From assembly GCA_005406025.1 (NCBI GenBank), contig BGZK01000755.1:124001-188000 (forward strand): a stretch of 64,000 bases of DNA, read 5' to 3'. Made by a program: the position numbers and the translations under genes. Of this stretch, positions 24,610-37,637 are shown piece after piece. Under the pieces are notes generated by a model, which was given only the letters and a program-made list of their open reading frames with translations, was not told the origin of the DNA and ran no database searches. The stretch comes from Eumeta japonica. Taxonomy: Eukaryota > Arthropoda > Insecta > Lepidoptera > Psychidae. Position 1 is the stretch's first letter. Each line of letters begins with the position of its first letter.

Positions 24610-27095
24610 TTTGTAATACTACCCGCACAATACTTTCTATAAATATTGTGTTTCAACCTATTTACTTACCGGTGTCGATTTCTGTTGTATTGAAGGTGAT
24701 ATCTATGCTTTTCGGAGGTGTTTCTGCGTCTCTATGGTGCTGGAATGACTTCGACTTGAGTACACATCTTAATTAGTCTAGGATAGACATTCTATTTTCC
24801 GAATGTGTGTGGGTATTCAGATGATTTAGATGGTCTCGAATTTTTAAAAAGGGTCCAGGGTACCTTAAGGCATATTTAATGCTGGAAATAATCTATTATA
24901 ACAAAAAAAAATAATGTATATAAATGAAATAAAACCTTGTGACGAATGGAACGCAATATTAAAATATTTTACAGCAAGAAGTTGTCCAGGTTCATATATA
25001 GATTGCACGTATCAAATAGATCCAAAGAGCGGCCCTACAGAATCATAAAAATACCTAAAAAAAAACGTTGTCAAATTACTAGTATTGATAATTTTTGTTT
25101 TTCAATATTGCAACATTTAGGTATAAGATGAATAAGTAACAAAAATCTATTTCTATGCATACCCAGTAAATTAGAATGCCTTCCAAAATTCATCATTATG
25201 CTGGAATAGCATTGGGATTTTTTATTTTACATCTTATTTGCAGGTTTCAATGGCATCAAATTAGTCTTTGTATCGCTAACCAATGATGTCATCTGATCTT
25301 TTCTAAACTACACTTTGAGTTTACCAGTCCTCTGAATAAAATTTTATTAATTTATTTATAGACTTTTAATACAGTTTTTTTAATTTCTAGTATTTATTTA
25401 TCCTACAAAATATTACCTTTTATAAGACGAAAAATCAATTTATTAGTTCTCATTATAGGCGACTAAACAAAGAAAACACCATAAAGTATTTATAGCTATA
25501 AAACCTAGATTATTTTTTTCTGCATTTATGATGTTTCTATTTAAAAGATGTATACAAGTATATAACTTACATACGTACTTAGAATGTCTGTCCAAAATTT
25601 CATAAGGATTAAAATTGAAAATTTGTAAGATATTTTAACGCATAAGAAAATAGCTTAGAAAAACATAAAATTAAAACTGCATTTTCTTTATTCATTATAA
25701 TCTTATAATGATTACCACTGTATACTTTTTCTATGTAATATAATCTTAATGAAGGAAGCATAACGAATTATTTTCCATTATTATGATTCTTTGAGACAGA
25801 GATTAACTGATATTAATCTTTCAATAATTGAAATTGAAAAATAGCAAATAAATTAATGCTTCAATTTTCAGATGGCGTTGTATGTCATGTAGTATTTCTG
25901 TATGTAACTATTTTATGCGTACACTCTAAAATTAGTCTAAAAAGTAAAATTAGAATGATATGCTAAGTATATCATACACTCTAATTTTACGTTGACACTA
26001 TCGATGTATATAGTTCGAAGGGTGCCTTTGGGTCACGTGACGTAAAAATGTGTAAAACACGATACGAATTTGCCATCATTACAAAGTCTACTACAATGAA
26101 CTAAAATCAGCAAAATCTATAATTTAATTTTTTTTCGAGAATGGGCTACAACATAATTAAGGTATTTTTCTCGAGAACGTGATGGTAGATATTTTCATTT
26201 CTTGCATTTTCCTCAATTGACTAAAAGAACGTTTTTCATTTGCAATACTTAGATCAATTCAGAATGCTTTTGGATTATGTTTCTCACTAACATAATAAAC
26301 ATTAAAAACGATTACATGCATTACAATGCAATTAAGCGATTTTTGCATATAAAGTAAATGAAAACAATGAAAATATTATTTTCTTTTGATTTCAATATTG
26401 TCATAAATGAAACCAAAAATGAATGTTAAACAAAGTTCGAGTACCTCATAGTCTTTCAAATATTTGAATCCTTTTCGTATAATCGTTAATTTTTTCTTTT
26501 TTTTACCCGCCAATATGAACTCGTCAAACCAAAAAAAAAGTGAAACTCTCTTGAAAGGTCTGAGAGTCGTTAAAAAATATCGCTAACCAACTTCCGACTC
26601 TATCAAGTCCACATCACCAGGTGCCAGGTATTGAAAATATGACAACAAATGAACCTAAACTTGAAAACTGTGCTGGTAGCCATCGATGATTTCCATTTTC
26701 TCTCAGCCTTATTATTAGACCTTCGTCACTGAATAACCGATATCAGACTCGTAAAAACACAAAAGATTGTAAATTAGAGGGCTCGACGGGTATTTAATGT
26801 TGTTATTAAAAACATAATGTTTAATATATAAACAAACATTTGTTTACATAGTTAGTATTTTGTTTACACGGAGAAAACTGAACAAAATTAAAAGAACTTT
26901 TGAAGCAATATTGCCTCTTTGTTAAAACTTTTAATAGCACTTATGTACACGAAGAGACGGTGGAAGAGATTTAAATCCGTTTAGTCGAAAAACCCCGTTT
27001 TGTAAGTTTCATTCCATGACTTTTGTATATCCGGTCATACACTGTGCACACTTTGTAGCGGACAAGTGGGTACTGAAAGTGTGCATAATTGATTT
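24610..27095. other. AT-rich non-coding region
   Basis: About 2.5 kb without any supported gene. The inverted repeat at 25944-25990 is the only ordered structure I could see. Confidence 0.5.
25944..25990. repeat. Imperfect inverted repeat
   Basis: GTAAAATTAGA-ATGATAT at 25944 pairs with ATATCATACACTCTAATTTTAC at 25969-25990, with a 4-base bulge and a short loop (GCTAAGT). The upstream ACTCTAAAATTAGTC (25923) is a partial third copy. Confidence 0.7.
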
Positions 27096-27099
27096 TTAG

Positions 27100-27240
27100 A
27101 GTGGACATCGCCCCGTGCGCCGTCGTCGGCGCCGGCGTCCGCGGCCGCGACCCGGATCGCGCGGCCCGTTAGCGCCGGCCGCCGCGCGCTCGACCCACTT
27201 CCGCTCTCTCCGCCCTAGTACACGGACCACCGCCGCATGC
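27100..27240. other. CpG island
   Basis: GCGCCGTCGTCGGCGCCGGC and GCGCGGCCCGTTAGCGCCGG blocks. Nothing coding is recognised. Possible distal regulatory element or alternative promoter. Confidence 0.35.
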
Positions 27241-27249
27241 TCGTGAGAA

Positions 27250-28890
27250 CGTGCTACCGTTCGTATTGTTTTATTGGATTTCTAACACTGCGACGATGCG
27301 CCGATTGAAAGTACGAGGGTTGCCAACATTTTCGTGATTATTTTTGTAGTGAAACTTCTTAGGCGACGATTGGATAATCGGTAAATGGACGAGAATGGAG
27401 AGTGAAATTTCAAGGACACGTCACGTTTAAGTACATTTCGTTACATGAGAGAGAAATAAGATATAAAGTAGAGATAAGGAGAAAGAGATCTGTACGTTCC
27501 GACGCCACGATAGTGGAGCAGAAGAGATGCACAACGTATACACAACGATACAAAGCGATATAATAAGATAATATTGCGCATACGCGCATTGTAGATGTGA
27601 GCGTCAAACACATATATAATGAATAGCTGCGGTACCATGTGTTATGCAATTAATATCTATCAATGTGTTTTCAATTATTTATATTTTTTACAAATATATC
27701 CTGAGATTATTCAGTTATATGCGTGAAGAGTTATTTAAGAAGTTTCACTTCTATCACGTCTACGGTTCTTAACCATTTTATAATGTACAATTTAACTAGC
27801 AATGTTTTTTCAAGCAATCACGTGAATATCGAGTCGCTCGTCAGCATGACATTGAATTGGATTACACAGCGTTGCATACCTCAGAACATATTTTGTGATA
27901 CAGTGTATGGTTCCATTTATGTTTGTTAAAGTTTTAAGCCAGGTATGCGCCAATAACGTATCAGCCTTTGCAAAGGTTTTCCCCTTAAAAATATACCCTG
28001 ACCTCAAGAATCCGTTACTTGCATAAAATAAAGATGAAGGTGACCTTCATTAACCTCGTCCACTTTCGTAACGAACGTTTAATAAAAAAACTTAATTCTG
28101 CATTCTTTGTTTACCGAAAACACTCTTTCCACATATGCATTCATCTTTCTAAGATTTTGAATGTCAACCCTAACTCTAAACCTACCGAGATGGCAACTCC
28201 GAATATACAATGGTGAGAAACTTAGCTTTAAACAGTATTGTATCGAGTTTATGTTCGGAAATCTCGTCTCATGGCCGCGCCCCGATTGTTACCTCCAAAG
28301 TTCAATGTCAAGAGCTGAACAGAAACACATTTGACGTAAATTTCGTGTACGAAGACAATTGCGGGCGATATTGATAAATAAAAAATTCCTCTGTCACCGC
28401 CAGAGAGAAAAGCGAATTTAACTCTTGATTTACGTGGAAAACTACTTGAAGGTATATATTTTCTACTAAGTATTAGTGACATTAAAAATATGATACTTAC
28501 ATTAGTTGTATTTTATAAGTTTTTTGTAGTGACGTACCGTTATCAAAATTCGTTGCGGATTATTTATTAAAACTGATCTTTTTTAACTACAGGTATATTA
28601 TACTACATTAGTTATAGAAATTATATCTGAAATTGGTATCTAATCAATTATCGATATCTTGACATCGATTTGAATGTATGTAATTATAATAACAATATAC
28701 AGTCATAATGACGCCGGAAGGTTGACATTGCAAAGGCTATTTATCAGTCAATGTGTTAGTTTCTTTATTGTATTTTAGAGACGAAACTCGTTCAATTTTA
28801 ACGTTTCTCACATTCGTTGCCCAATTTATTGTATTACCAGCGGTCACTTAACTGGGCCTAAATTTAAATTTGGCAATTTTTTTTTTATTC
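27250..28890. other. Non-coding region
   Basis: No supported gene; frames of 65-79 codons overlap on both strands without recognisable domains. Confidence 0.45.
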
Positions 28891-28894
28891 AAAT

Positions 28895-29105
28895 GTGCCC
28901 CCTGTTTCGCTTCCGATGACAAAGAATAAATTCCTTCATCTTCTATATTGGCCAATTTTTCTGTCAATTTTGATCGCGATCATGGTCCTATTCTCGACCT
29001 CAATTCCGGTGCCGCTGCCTGGTCCGGCCGCGTCCCACTCTCAATTCTAATACAGTTTTCGATACCGATCCGTGTCCTCCCTTGGGCATTAATTGCAATA
29101 AAACG
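28895..29105 (-). repeat. Reverse-orientation quasi-hexamer repeat
   Basis: GCCCCCTGTTTCGCTTCC and AATAAATTCCTTCATCTTC give the reversed tail and junction. They are followed by ATCGCGATCATGGTCC, TTCTCGACCTCAATTCCG and GATACCGATCCGTGTCC pyrimidine-rich units. The plus-strand open frame across it is a by-product. Confidence 0.55.
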
Positions 29106-29454
29106 ATTTTCTTCATATCTTTTTGTGAACTTTACAATTTTTTAATTAGATATATCTGCTATTCGGAGCGTAGACAAATCCAACAAATCAAAGATAAATC
29201 ATAGAAAAATATATGCAGCCGTGCTTTAGTCATAAATGGTGTAACTAACACGACTTTTTTTATACATACAGATATGCAAGTTGCGTTATGCGCAAGTTTG
29301 TCCTTTATAACACCTTAAAATCAAAAGTGTGATCTGATTTTGATTAATCTTCTCAGATGAATATTCATCTGAATTTCACTAGTAATACGATCTCGGATTT
29401 AAAGCGACGGCGATTACGTTCAAATTCAAATATCTTTAATTCATAGGTTACAAA

Positions 29455-29905
29455 ATAACACTTGAAACATATCATAATTTTTTACGAATTTACACTTTAC
29501 CGCTCGTTCGAAAGGTAGTTTTCCCTCAAGAAGAACGAGCAAGAAACTTAAGGGTAGCTCTTTTCTAATTTGTTCATACATAGCCAAAACAAATACAAAA
29601 CCATTAAGAATGAAACAGCTCGGTAAGAAGCCGAGCCGCTTATGTCCATGGATATTTGTCTTGTAAATATTCAGAAATTATATAATACCCTTTTTTACTT
29701 AGTGATTGTTTGATAACACTCTTAAATTTATATAGGGGTAAATCTTGTATATCTACAGGAACCTTATTGAATAGGCGCACACAGAGCCCTCTAAATGAAT
29801 TTGTGACTTTACTTAGTTGACTAACATTTGAAATCAGTTTATTTTTTATTTCTTGTATTGAGTTTATGTCGACTACTATTTCTTTTAAACATTTCTAATT
29901 TTATT
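29455..29905 (-). mobile_element. LINE 3' end, copy 1
   Basis: On the minus strand, 29803-29729 reads FRGLCVRLFNKVPVDIQDLPLYKFK, the C-terminal end of a jockey/CR1-like reverse transcriptase. Downstream is a 3' UTR with AAGAGCTACCCTTAAGTTTC and TTGCTCGTTCTTCTTGAGGG in reverse. The corresponding AAGAACGAGCAAGAAAC motif (29532-29548) matches AAGAATGGGCAAGAAAC at 53928-53944 in the second copy. Stops and frame changes elsewhere make it a dead copy. Confidence 0.75.
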
Positions 29906-30184
29906 TTACATTTAATAAATTTTCATAAATGAATTGAGATTGCAGAGTTAAGATTCCATTAAGTGCCTGCAAATACAATCTTCAAAACACAAAGTTTCCA
30001 ACACGTATTAAGGTAGCATAAAAACGTAATACTTTCCTCTTAAAAAATATCCAAATCCATAGCAGCTGGATACATTGGTATTATTGAGATTCCTGGATTC
30101 TCATTAAAAAGACATATTGCATTCATCCTATATTAATCTTATATTTCCCCAATATGTGACTGAATATGGTGAGGAAATACAACT

Positions 30185-30287
30185 CAAAAAACCATTGATG
30201 GAAGTCATTGAAGGAAGAGAGGTATGCAAAGAACGTACTATGTGGAAATCTATAGTCCCTTCCTACCCTTCTGGGAAAGAGACCTAA
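30185..30287 (+). mobile_element. RTE-like LINE 3' tail
   Basis: Plus frame EVCKERTMWKSIVPSYPSGKET then stop (about 30220-30288) matches the widespread lepidopteran ending '..RCAKDRSTWKSVVSAYPSGKEA*' (from memory). The same tail, frameshifted, is at 37505-37595. Confidence 0.65.
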
Positions 30288-30494
30288 ATCTATATTACTA
30301 ATGATTGTCCCCCGTTTTATTTTTTTGCTCATTTTGCGACACCATTCTACACGCAATCCTTTCTGGTAATCCGTTAAATCATGCGGTATTCATGTAGCTC
30401 AAAACTTTCAAAGCTTAAGATATATATACAAATTTCTTTGCACTTGGCTCGCATCGATAACTAACGCAATACGAATTTGCTGAAAAATTATTTT

Positions 30495-30720
30495 TTATCT
30501 GTTTCAATTAGTTTACGTACAGTGTCAATATTAGATTCGGTAATTGCAATCGCCGGCCGCACTTCACGTAAATCGTCAAAGAAATAATCACCTCGATCAG
30601 GTTCACGTCTGAATTCACTGAAGCGGGAACACACAGAGTTAGAAGATTCAGCTTCGTCACCAAATGTCCGTTAAAGTTTCTGGCAATTCTCTTGTTGACT
30701 TAGGCCACATCGAAACTCTT
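30495..30720 (-). pseudogene. Mariner-type transposase remnant
   Basis: On the minus strand the frame reads FRCGLSQQENCQKL, a stop, then TFGDEAESSNSVCSRFSEF, RREPDRGDYFFDDLREVRPA and IAITESNIDTVRKLIETDKK, followed by a stop. This lines up with the N-terminal DNA-binding half of mariner transposases (FKCGLTQQQC..FGDEAPS..W..F..G..RPVT..ENIDAVRELI; from memory). The catalytic D,D(34)D half is absent, and inverted-repeat termini were not located. It is a truncated, inactive copy between an RTE tail and a fold-back element. Confidence 0.75.
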
Positions 30721-31570
30721 AGTAAATCATGGCACGAATGCTCTTTCGACTTAAAATTCATTGTATTGTCGACAAACAATTTTCGAAACGATGTCACGAT
30801 GAAGAAACAAATGACAATACACACCAACTAAAACGTAACCTGCTCCCAAAAGAGTTTTTTTTTTTTTATAAACCGTAATTGTTTTTTAATGTTTTCATGA
30901 CAAAATACCAGTTCCAGATATTTTCAGTGTGACCCACATGTTATATGAATTGTATAAGTAAATGATAATTGTGATAACCTGTATTTTACATATGACTTAG
31001 CGGCCTGTCCTAACTTGGACAAGGGCAAAACGTCTTCGGTCACTTCACGGATCTTCCTATATGGCCATCATCTAAGTACCATATAACGAGTAACAGTGTC
31101 TTCGAAAAGAATACCTGCGTACCATCATCTCATACAATAGGACATGTCGTATATTATGACATATCATCTTGTACATTTTACATTTCGGCTAAAATTTTGT
31201 CAACTTCAGTATTACCGCTCTGGGTAAAAGCAGAGATGTGGATTATGAATATTTTTCTATAATTGCAATCTTTCATGCCCTGTTTTACATATATACGAGT
31301 TGTGTATTCAATAGCACAAATACGAAACGTGTCTCTTTTTTTGTACCGAATTTTTTAAATACTAATTTTCATAAATCTTGCTGAAGGAGGTCTGGAGTCC
31401 CCATATAAACTTTTACCCTTATTTTACACTTTTGATGTTTCAATTACCTTCTTATTGCTTACCTGTGCCATAAAAGAAATTTAAGTCTTACTCTCCACTA
31501 TCTATGCAATTCAAAAATTAAAAAAAGAACCCAACTGTATGAAAGTCAACTGAAAAATTGAAAAAAATTG

Positions 31571-31713
31571 ATGTGAAAAATTATCCATTAAATATGATAG
31601 ATATTTGCAGACGAAGGCATATTGTAGCAACAGTCGCTGTATATGGAGGGGTCATAAATCTAATGCCTCCAACTGCAAATATTTCTCATATTTGGATGGA
31701 TGATTTTTCACAT
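31571..31713. mobile_element. Fold-back element or MITE with ~40-50 bp inverted arms
   Basis: ATGTGAAAAATTATCCATTA at 31571 pairs with TGGATGGATGATTTTTCACA ending at 31713, and the arms continue inward through ATATTTGCAG / CTGCAAATAT to AAGGCAT / ATGCCTCC. Each arm is about 40-50 bp with a few mismatches and a three-base indel, around a loop of about 40 bases. No protein is encoded and no target duplication is clear. A long miRNA-like hairpin transcript is possible, but a MITE is likelier. Confidence 0.75.
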
Positions 31714-31719
31714 TTAAAT

Positions 31720-34590
31720 GGTCATTCATAATGAAGAATGATTAAAGAAACCTAAACATGATTTTCGAAACCCTATCCAATACCCAACTCGACATACTTC
31801 GTTGATTTTCATTTTTTCTTTTTCACAATATGGCGTCTGGATGTCGCCGCATTGAATTCTGATTACTGTCATGTCTTTAGTAACACTCGCAGGATTAAGA
31901 CAAATCGATTAACGTAAGAATCACCAAAATCAACTCACGCATTTGGTCTCTATAATGCTACAAAGGAACAAACGGACATACATATAAAAGCTGTTAAACA
32001 TAATACACTCCTTTGCGTTGCGCAGTCGGATAAAAAGAAATGGGAAACCTTCATATAGCTTTTTAATTTCATACTATATAACTATATTTACATTTTACGT
32101 TTTGATGCGTTACTACGCAATATAAACATTTCCTTTACTTTTTAATTATGTATCATTAAATTCCTAAAAATAACTAACACTTTTACTACCATCTTTAGTA
32201 TATCATTAATGAAACTACTCTTCTACCAAGTTTCATATGAATGTTTCAGAAAATGCGCTCTCTCTTTATAATTTATTGCTTATTTACATTTTTTTGCGAG
32301 CTCAATATTTTTGTTATATATATCATGCTTAATTTTAAATTCGCCCCGTTAACCACAGGTACCAACCAATATTTTTTATTTACATCCAACTGTTCCCAAT
32401 CATTCCAAGTGCTTTGTCTTCCATAACGTCGAAATCGTTAAAAGCAAAAAGCATTATCATTCTCCACGACGCCGAAATCGTGGTGACCGTTCTATAAAGG
32501 TGAAAGCCGTGGGTCGACGTGCACTTCATGAAGTGAAACGAAAAATGCATTGCCAATGCACTGTTACACCTTTCGGTGAAGCGACACAATGAATTCATTC
32601 CTATAATTTGGTACGAATACCGAGTGACAAAAAAAAAAACACGTCAAGCAAAAAACGTTTTCTAGCAGCTTATTCAGGACAAAGTGTATCACGGCCGACT
32701 TCGCCGGTTCGTGTCGCGCCGCGCCCGACGTCCGGCAGCGCGTGTCCCGCGCGGTGAGCGGGCGGCCGGCAAGGACACGTGTCGTGCCTATCAATATACG
32801 TGTCAATTCTTAAGTTTCGCTTCCCGCTGCAGCGAGTCTCGATTTTCGTGCTACACTTGTTGCCAGACCATTCATTACATTCCATCCAGTGTCATACGAG
32901 TGAGTAATGGGTACTATTCATTACTATCTACATGCCAGTACTTACGATGTTCCATTAAAAATGTTAGTAAAAAAAAAAACAAGCCAACGTCTCGCTGGAA
33001 TTCTGTTTATGTTTCATTTAAGAAACATATGAAATATAAAAACAATATAAAACACAAAAACTAATGTTTTCCGTTCAATTTTCTAAAATTCTGTTTTCAT
33101 CAGATAGTGATGTTTTGAAATTCTACGCACGGCTTTCGCCTGAATTAAATACATTAAATACGGCATCAGAATATATATGTATCTATGCATGTGCATTGAA
33201 TCAATGTTTTTGAAAATTTGAAAGCTATCAGTTATGTGTTTTCTTTATTAGAAGAAATTGTTTAGATCGTACAGTTGACATATATTTAGTACTAATTAGT
33301 TAAATGTATACGAAGTAAATACATACGTAATTTAAAAAAATGTATTTCTTTAATATATTTCCAATTCTTTGGCGCGCTTTTTCGATACAGGACGTCGGCG
33401 CAAAAATGTTCAAAAACAATAAATTCGAACGAGAGATTTCTCTTGCTGAATAAGTAATATTATCAAAAAAATATTTAAGACTTTTTTAAAGAGCGTTTAA
33501 ATTTCTACAAAAACATGAAGACTTTCTATAAAGACATGTCTTTATTTAGAAGAATAAGAAACAGAAATCATTTTTTTCATACATTTCCCATGGAAAATCA
33601 AAAAAAGCGATGCGGACTGTCTTAATAACAATATTAAAAGCTCATGTTTTAAGAGGATTATTTTTACACTTAAACAAAGATTTTAAGCCTGTTTGAGAGA
33701 TAGAAAAAAAAATTGAGTTTGTATCGCTCTAATATATATCTATTAACAAACTTGTATATCAAACAATTTGTGTCTATCACAGCACATGCTTAATCACCTA
33801 ATTACATTGAACGATTAACGGGTACGTCATTGCGCGCCAATTAGGATTGTGTGTTACAGCGGCCCGTCACATGTATCATATTTTGAAATTACACTGTAAT
33901 CAGATTTTTCCAATGCGCCGAAAGAAGTATAACTTCGAAATGGTCGCTGGGAATCCTCTAGTAAGACCTTGTGGAATCGACAAATTGCGATAGGAAGTAA
34001 GAAACTATTTAATTGCTCGGTTAATTATTTTAACTATCTTGAAAAATTCTGTTTCCTGCTAATAAAATTAGATATATACTCCTCAATTTGACAAGCCACG
34101 AAGGGCTGAAACATCGATCGACACGCCATTTTTATGGGGATATATTTCCTTCAGTTTCATATCATTATCTTTTCATGGAAATATAAATCGACCAGTTAAT
34201 AAAACTATAATACGCCACCCGTTTATTATGTCTTGGGTCTGCTCAACCGAATCAGCAAAAAAATTCTGGTATAGCAGTTGTACTTAGAACGCGTCGAATC
34301 AAAGCGTGACTTTACAGATGACTGGTGATTGGTTTCCCAAAGGGTCTAACTCTCTACGCTTTGTTTCACCATAAACATGATTGTAACGTTTTAGTAGTTT
34401 TATTTAGACCCTTCACAATCGGATATTCAGTTTTTAGACACCTACAAATTTCTAGAACAGCGCTATTCGTGACGTGTATCTATGTTAATAATTTTTTTTT
34501 TCAACCTGCTAATAAAAAAATGTTACATTCAAGGACTGCATTAAAAGCTTAAATTATATGACTTGGAAAATACTTAAATATACTATTGCG
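31720..34590. other. AT-rich non-coding region
   Basis: No supported gene. A GC-rich patch at about 32690-32770 has frames open on both strands but no recognisable product. A short perfect palindrome, TAAAGACATGTCTTTA, lies near 33528-33543. Confidence 0.4.
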
Positions 34591-34594
34591 TAAG

Positions 34595-34652
34595 GTGTCA
34601 CTTTTTCGTAATTCATAACTAGACGTTTGCCTGAAACATGCAGTAACGTACC
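34595..34652. repeat. Repeat fragment shared with 47 kb, copy 1
   Basis: AATTCATAACTAGACGTTTG and CCTGAAACATGCAGTAAC match 47034-47071 (AATTGATAATTAGATGTTTG, TCTGAAACATGCAGTAAC) with few differences. Confidence 0.6.
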
Positions 34653-34659
34653 CACTGGA

Positions 34660-35570
34660 GACCACCGAATATGCCCTTTCAATGTGAATGCCCGTCCAAT
34701 AGATTAAATTTTGACTCGAGAAGATTAAAGTATATCGAACAACTAAGAAACTGTTAATATCATAATTGTCTATTCATTGGTATTAATTTCTACATACATT
34801 TCGTGACAATTTCGTACCGATGCTAATTTTAGATAGAGTTTATGCTAATTAATGTATTATATAACAGTGAAAAACATGGTCCGTGAACTTGCGAATTTCA
34901 AAATATTGTCGCCTTCAATCGTTTCACGCGATTGTAAAACAAACAAACTTACGTTTAACTGTTTTACTCGAGGATGTTGTTGCCTTTAGTGAAGAAATCC
35001 TTAGTAATATCTTTACTTATGCATACATAAACAGAAACAGATTCCATTTCTTTGTCTTTGTTTTGAATTTGTCGAAAAACCTCGAAAGCCACAGAATGAA
35101 TGTGACTCTCGCCAAAATGTAGGTTACATTAAAAATATGATAATATCATTACAAATATATGCATAAAAATTAAACAGTGTCCATTGTTTTTTTGAAATGA
35201 AAATTGCTGACACGACCTACACCAAATTTTGTTCACAGGTTGTCTGTGCCTTTGACCAAAACACGCATTATCATATTTTTTTTAAACAAAAGTGAAAGGC
35301 TGACCGGTTGTTTCTTTGTTTTTTTTTTTCAAGTACAAATAATTGAAACAACAAATCCACAACAAGGCAACCAAATGTAACTCTAGCTAAAACCTAGAAC
35401 ACATATAAAAATGAAACGTTGCCCGTTTGTCAGCTTTTTTTACACGAAAAATACTACCTAAATCAATAATTCTGAAATTTTGGTAAGAAAAGTGCATGGA
35501 ATGACTAAAACATTGAATATATTTAAAAGTAATATTCTTTTTCTTTAATTTGAAATGCAAATTAAGATTG
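34660..35570. other. Non-coding region
   Basis: No gene or repeat family is recognised. The 79-codon plus frame at 34883-35122 shows no domain. Confidence 0.4.
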
Positions 35571-35574
35571 GATA

Positions 35575-36040
35575 TGAAAGGTTAGGTTATATATTGAAAA
35601 TTAAACCGGAATGAAAATCAATAGTGGAGTTAGCATCGAAATCTAGAGTGAAAACAAGATGGAAACCGGAATTGACACCTAGACGTCAACAGGAATCAAA
35701 AAACGAGAACGGGACTATACTTGGGACTGACATCAGAACCAAAATCGGAATTGAGGGCAGAATTAGAAACGAAACCAAAATCCGAACTGGGATCAGGACT
35801 GAGAGCGGATCTGGAAGGAGAATGAAGAGCGAAACAGGAATCAGAAATGAAAGAAAGCTCAAATCGAAATAGGACGGGGAACCGAATAATTGAATTCAAG
35901 ACTGGGATCGAATTAAATTCTTAAACTGATACCAGAATAGACATCAAGGTAAAGATCAAAATTCGAAGCGGGACTAAAATCGACTGAAACTTAATTGACA
36001 TAAAAATGGAAACATCCTGTTTCCAGGCGGGTCAAACCGC
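35575..36040 (+). repeat. Long quasi-hexamer repeat
   Basis: About 400 bp of units such as GAATCA, AAATCG, GAACGG, GACATC, GGACTG and GGAACC. It ends near 36012-36040 with TTCCAGGCGGGTCAAACCGC, a strongly diverged tail. The frame at 35624-35872 is open only because the repeat rarely makes stops; it yields Arg/Lys/Thr/Glu/Gly low complexity. Confidence 0.65.
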
Positions 36041-36049
36041 GCTTAAACG

Positions 36050-37500
36050 GTAGTGTTCTATATTAATATCATTTAGTATTCTGAGCACTAGGGTAATAGT
36101 CATTTCTGCCAAGTTTCAGCCACATCAAATTGGCTGCATGTGATTAGACGATCGTAAGAAATAAAAATCGATATATAAACCTAAAACGTAATCCATAAAT
36201 TTGTACGTCTCCAGTGCAATTAAATGATTAAATTAAAATTTCACAGTTACCCTTGCAAATATTACTTTAGTATTGTTCAAACGCGACGATTGCATGTCTA
36301 ATATATGGTTATATATATTATTCCAACGAAAGTTATTCAAATATATTCCAGCTTTCTAGGGACTTTGGCATATACGAGTTATTTCTGCTGTAATATTTGT
36401 AGCAAGAAGACCGGAAATGAGCTTCAATGATTAGGAGAAAAATATTTTAGCAAAACTAAAAAATACAATTAATTAAGGTTGACCAACTTGATTTAACGAT
36501 CGATAAACTTTGATTAAAAATAATGAAACAAATATATAAATAATTATAAAAATATATTTTGTTGCAAAACCCAGTCGGCGCGAATCTCACGCATGTGTTT
36601 CACTTTCCAATTTTGACAAGAACAGGATATACCCTTAGATCATTATTAAATCATCCCTAGCTAGTAGTAAAATCTTCACAGGCTTCTGAACATAAAAGCC
36701 CTATTTGACTTCGTAATCGCTCTAGAACTTAATCGCATTTGAACTCGGAACGGAAACAGATAACTTTATCACGTTTTATTATAAAAAAAATTGGCCCGTC
36801 AATCTTTAAGCCTAAGAATCCGGGTCATCAAGTCAGATATCAATAAAAGGCATATTACAACCGTATCATCTCATCTCTCACCTCGGACTCCCAGCCATTC
36901 TTCCCGCGTTCTTTGCCCCCTTTCATGTCGCCCGCGTACGTCATCTAAATCCCAAATTTCACTTTTGCACTTCGGCTTCTCGCATTTGAAGCGTCCACGG
37001 GCACTTTCGGGTCATTCACACGCTTCGGGGAGTGCAAATTATCGAGTCTCCGTTACCGGTTCGCTCGGCGTACGCGCAGAGATATCCGACGGCCGTTGTG
37101 CGCGCGATGTGCACGCGCGCTGCGCGACGACTGCTCTCGCGGTAACGGGCACGTAAATGTACTACAGTTAACTTTCTCTCCGTGATCTTATAGCCCATAA
37201 GCTCTCGGTCCTACTGGGTATCGAAAGCCGCCGCGGGTCGCTATCTTGATCGATACTCTATTAAATACCATAAGAACATACATGTAACGAATGCGTGCGT
37301 GTTAATTATATATAAAACGTACGTATGGTTTGGGTCATATGGAAAGGATGATTTAGGCTGACGAAACAATTTTAAGAGAGAACGTGTGTCATTGACGGGC
37401 CGGCAAGGGTCGCCCTAGAAATTCTTACGTCAACAGCGGCATATTCGAAAAGGGCGAAATTACACGTGCCCGAAACCAATGAACTTACAAAAAGCGACTT
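36050..37500. other. Non-coding region with a GC-richer segment
   Basis: A frame of 121 codons (36791-37156, plus) is Ser/Arg-rich with higher GC from about 36880. It lacks recognisable domains and a convincing acceptor or donor, so I do not call it a gene. Confidence 0.4.
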
Positions 37501-37504
37501 ATAG

Positions 37505-37595
37505 AACTGAAGGAAAAGATGTGCAAAGATAGAGTACTGTGAGGAAACGTGTGGTCTCTGCCTACCCTTCTGGTAATAGGCATGAAATTATATTA
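37505..37595 (+). mobile_element. RTE-like LINE 3' tail, frameshifted
   Basis: KMCKDRVL, a stop, and after a frame change VSAYPSGN correspond to the tail at 30185-30287 (KERTMWKSIV.SYPSGKET). Shared DNA blocks include ATGTGCAAAGA, CTGCCTACCCTTCTGG and AAATTATATTA. Confidence 0.6.
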
Positions 37596-37637
37596 ATATC
37601 TAGCAATAATTGATTATATGAGCAATATCTTTCATTC

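Noticed and set aside
36791..37156. 121-codon Ser/Arg-rich plus frame
   Set aside because: No domain, no convincing splice sites; GC-rich only in part.
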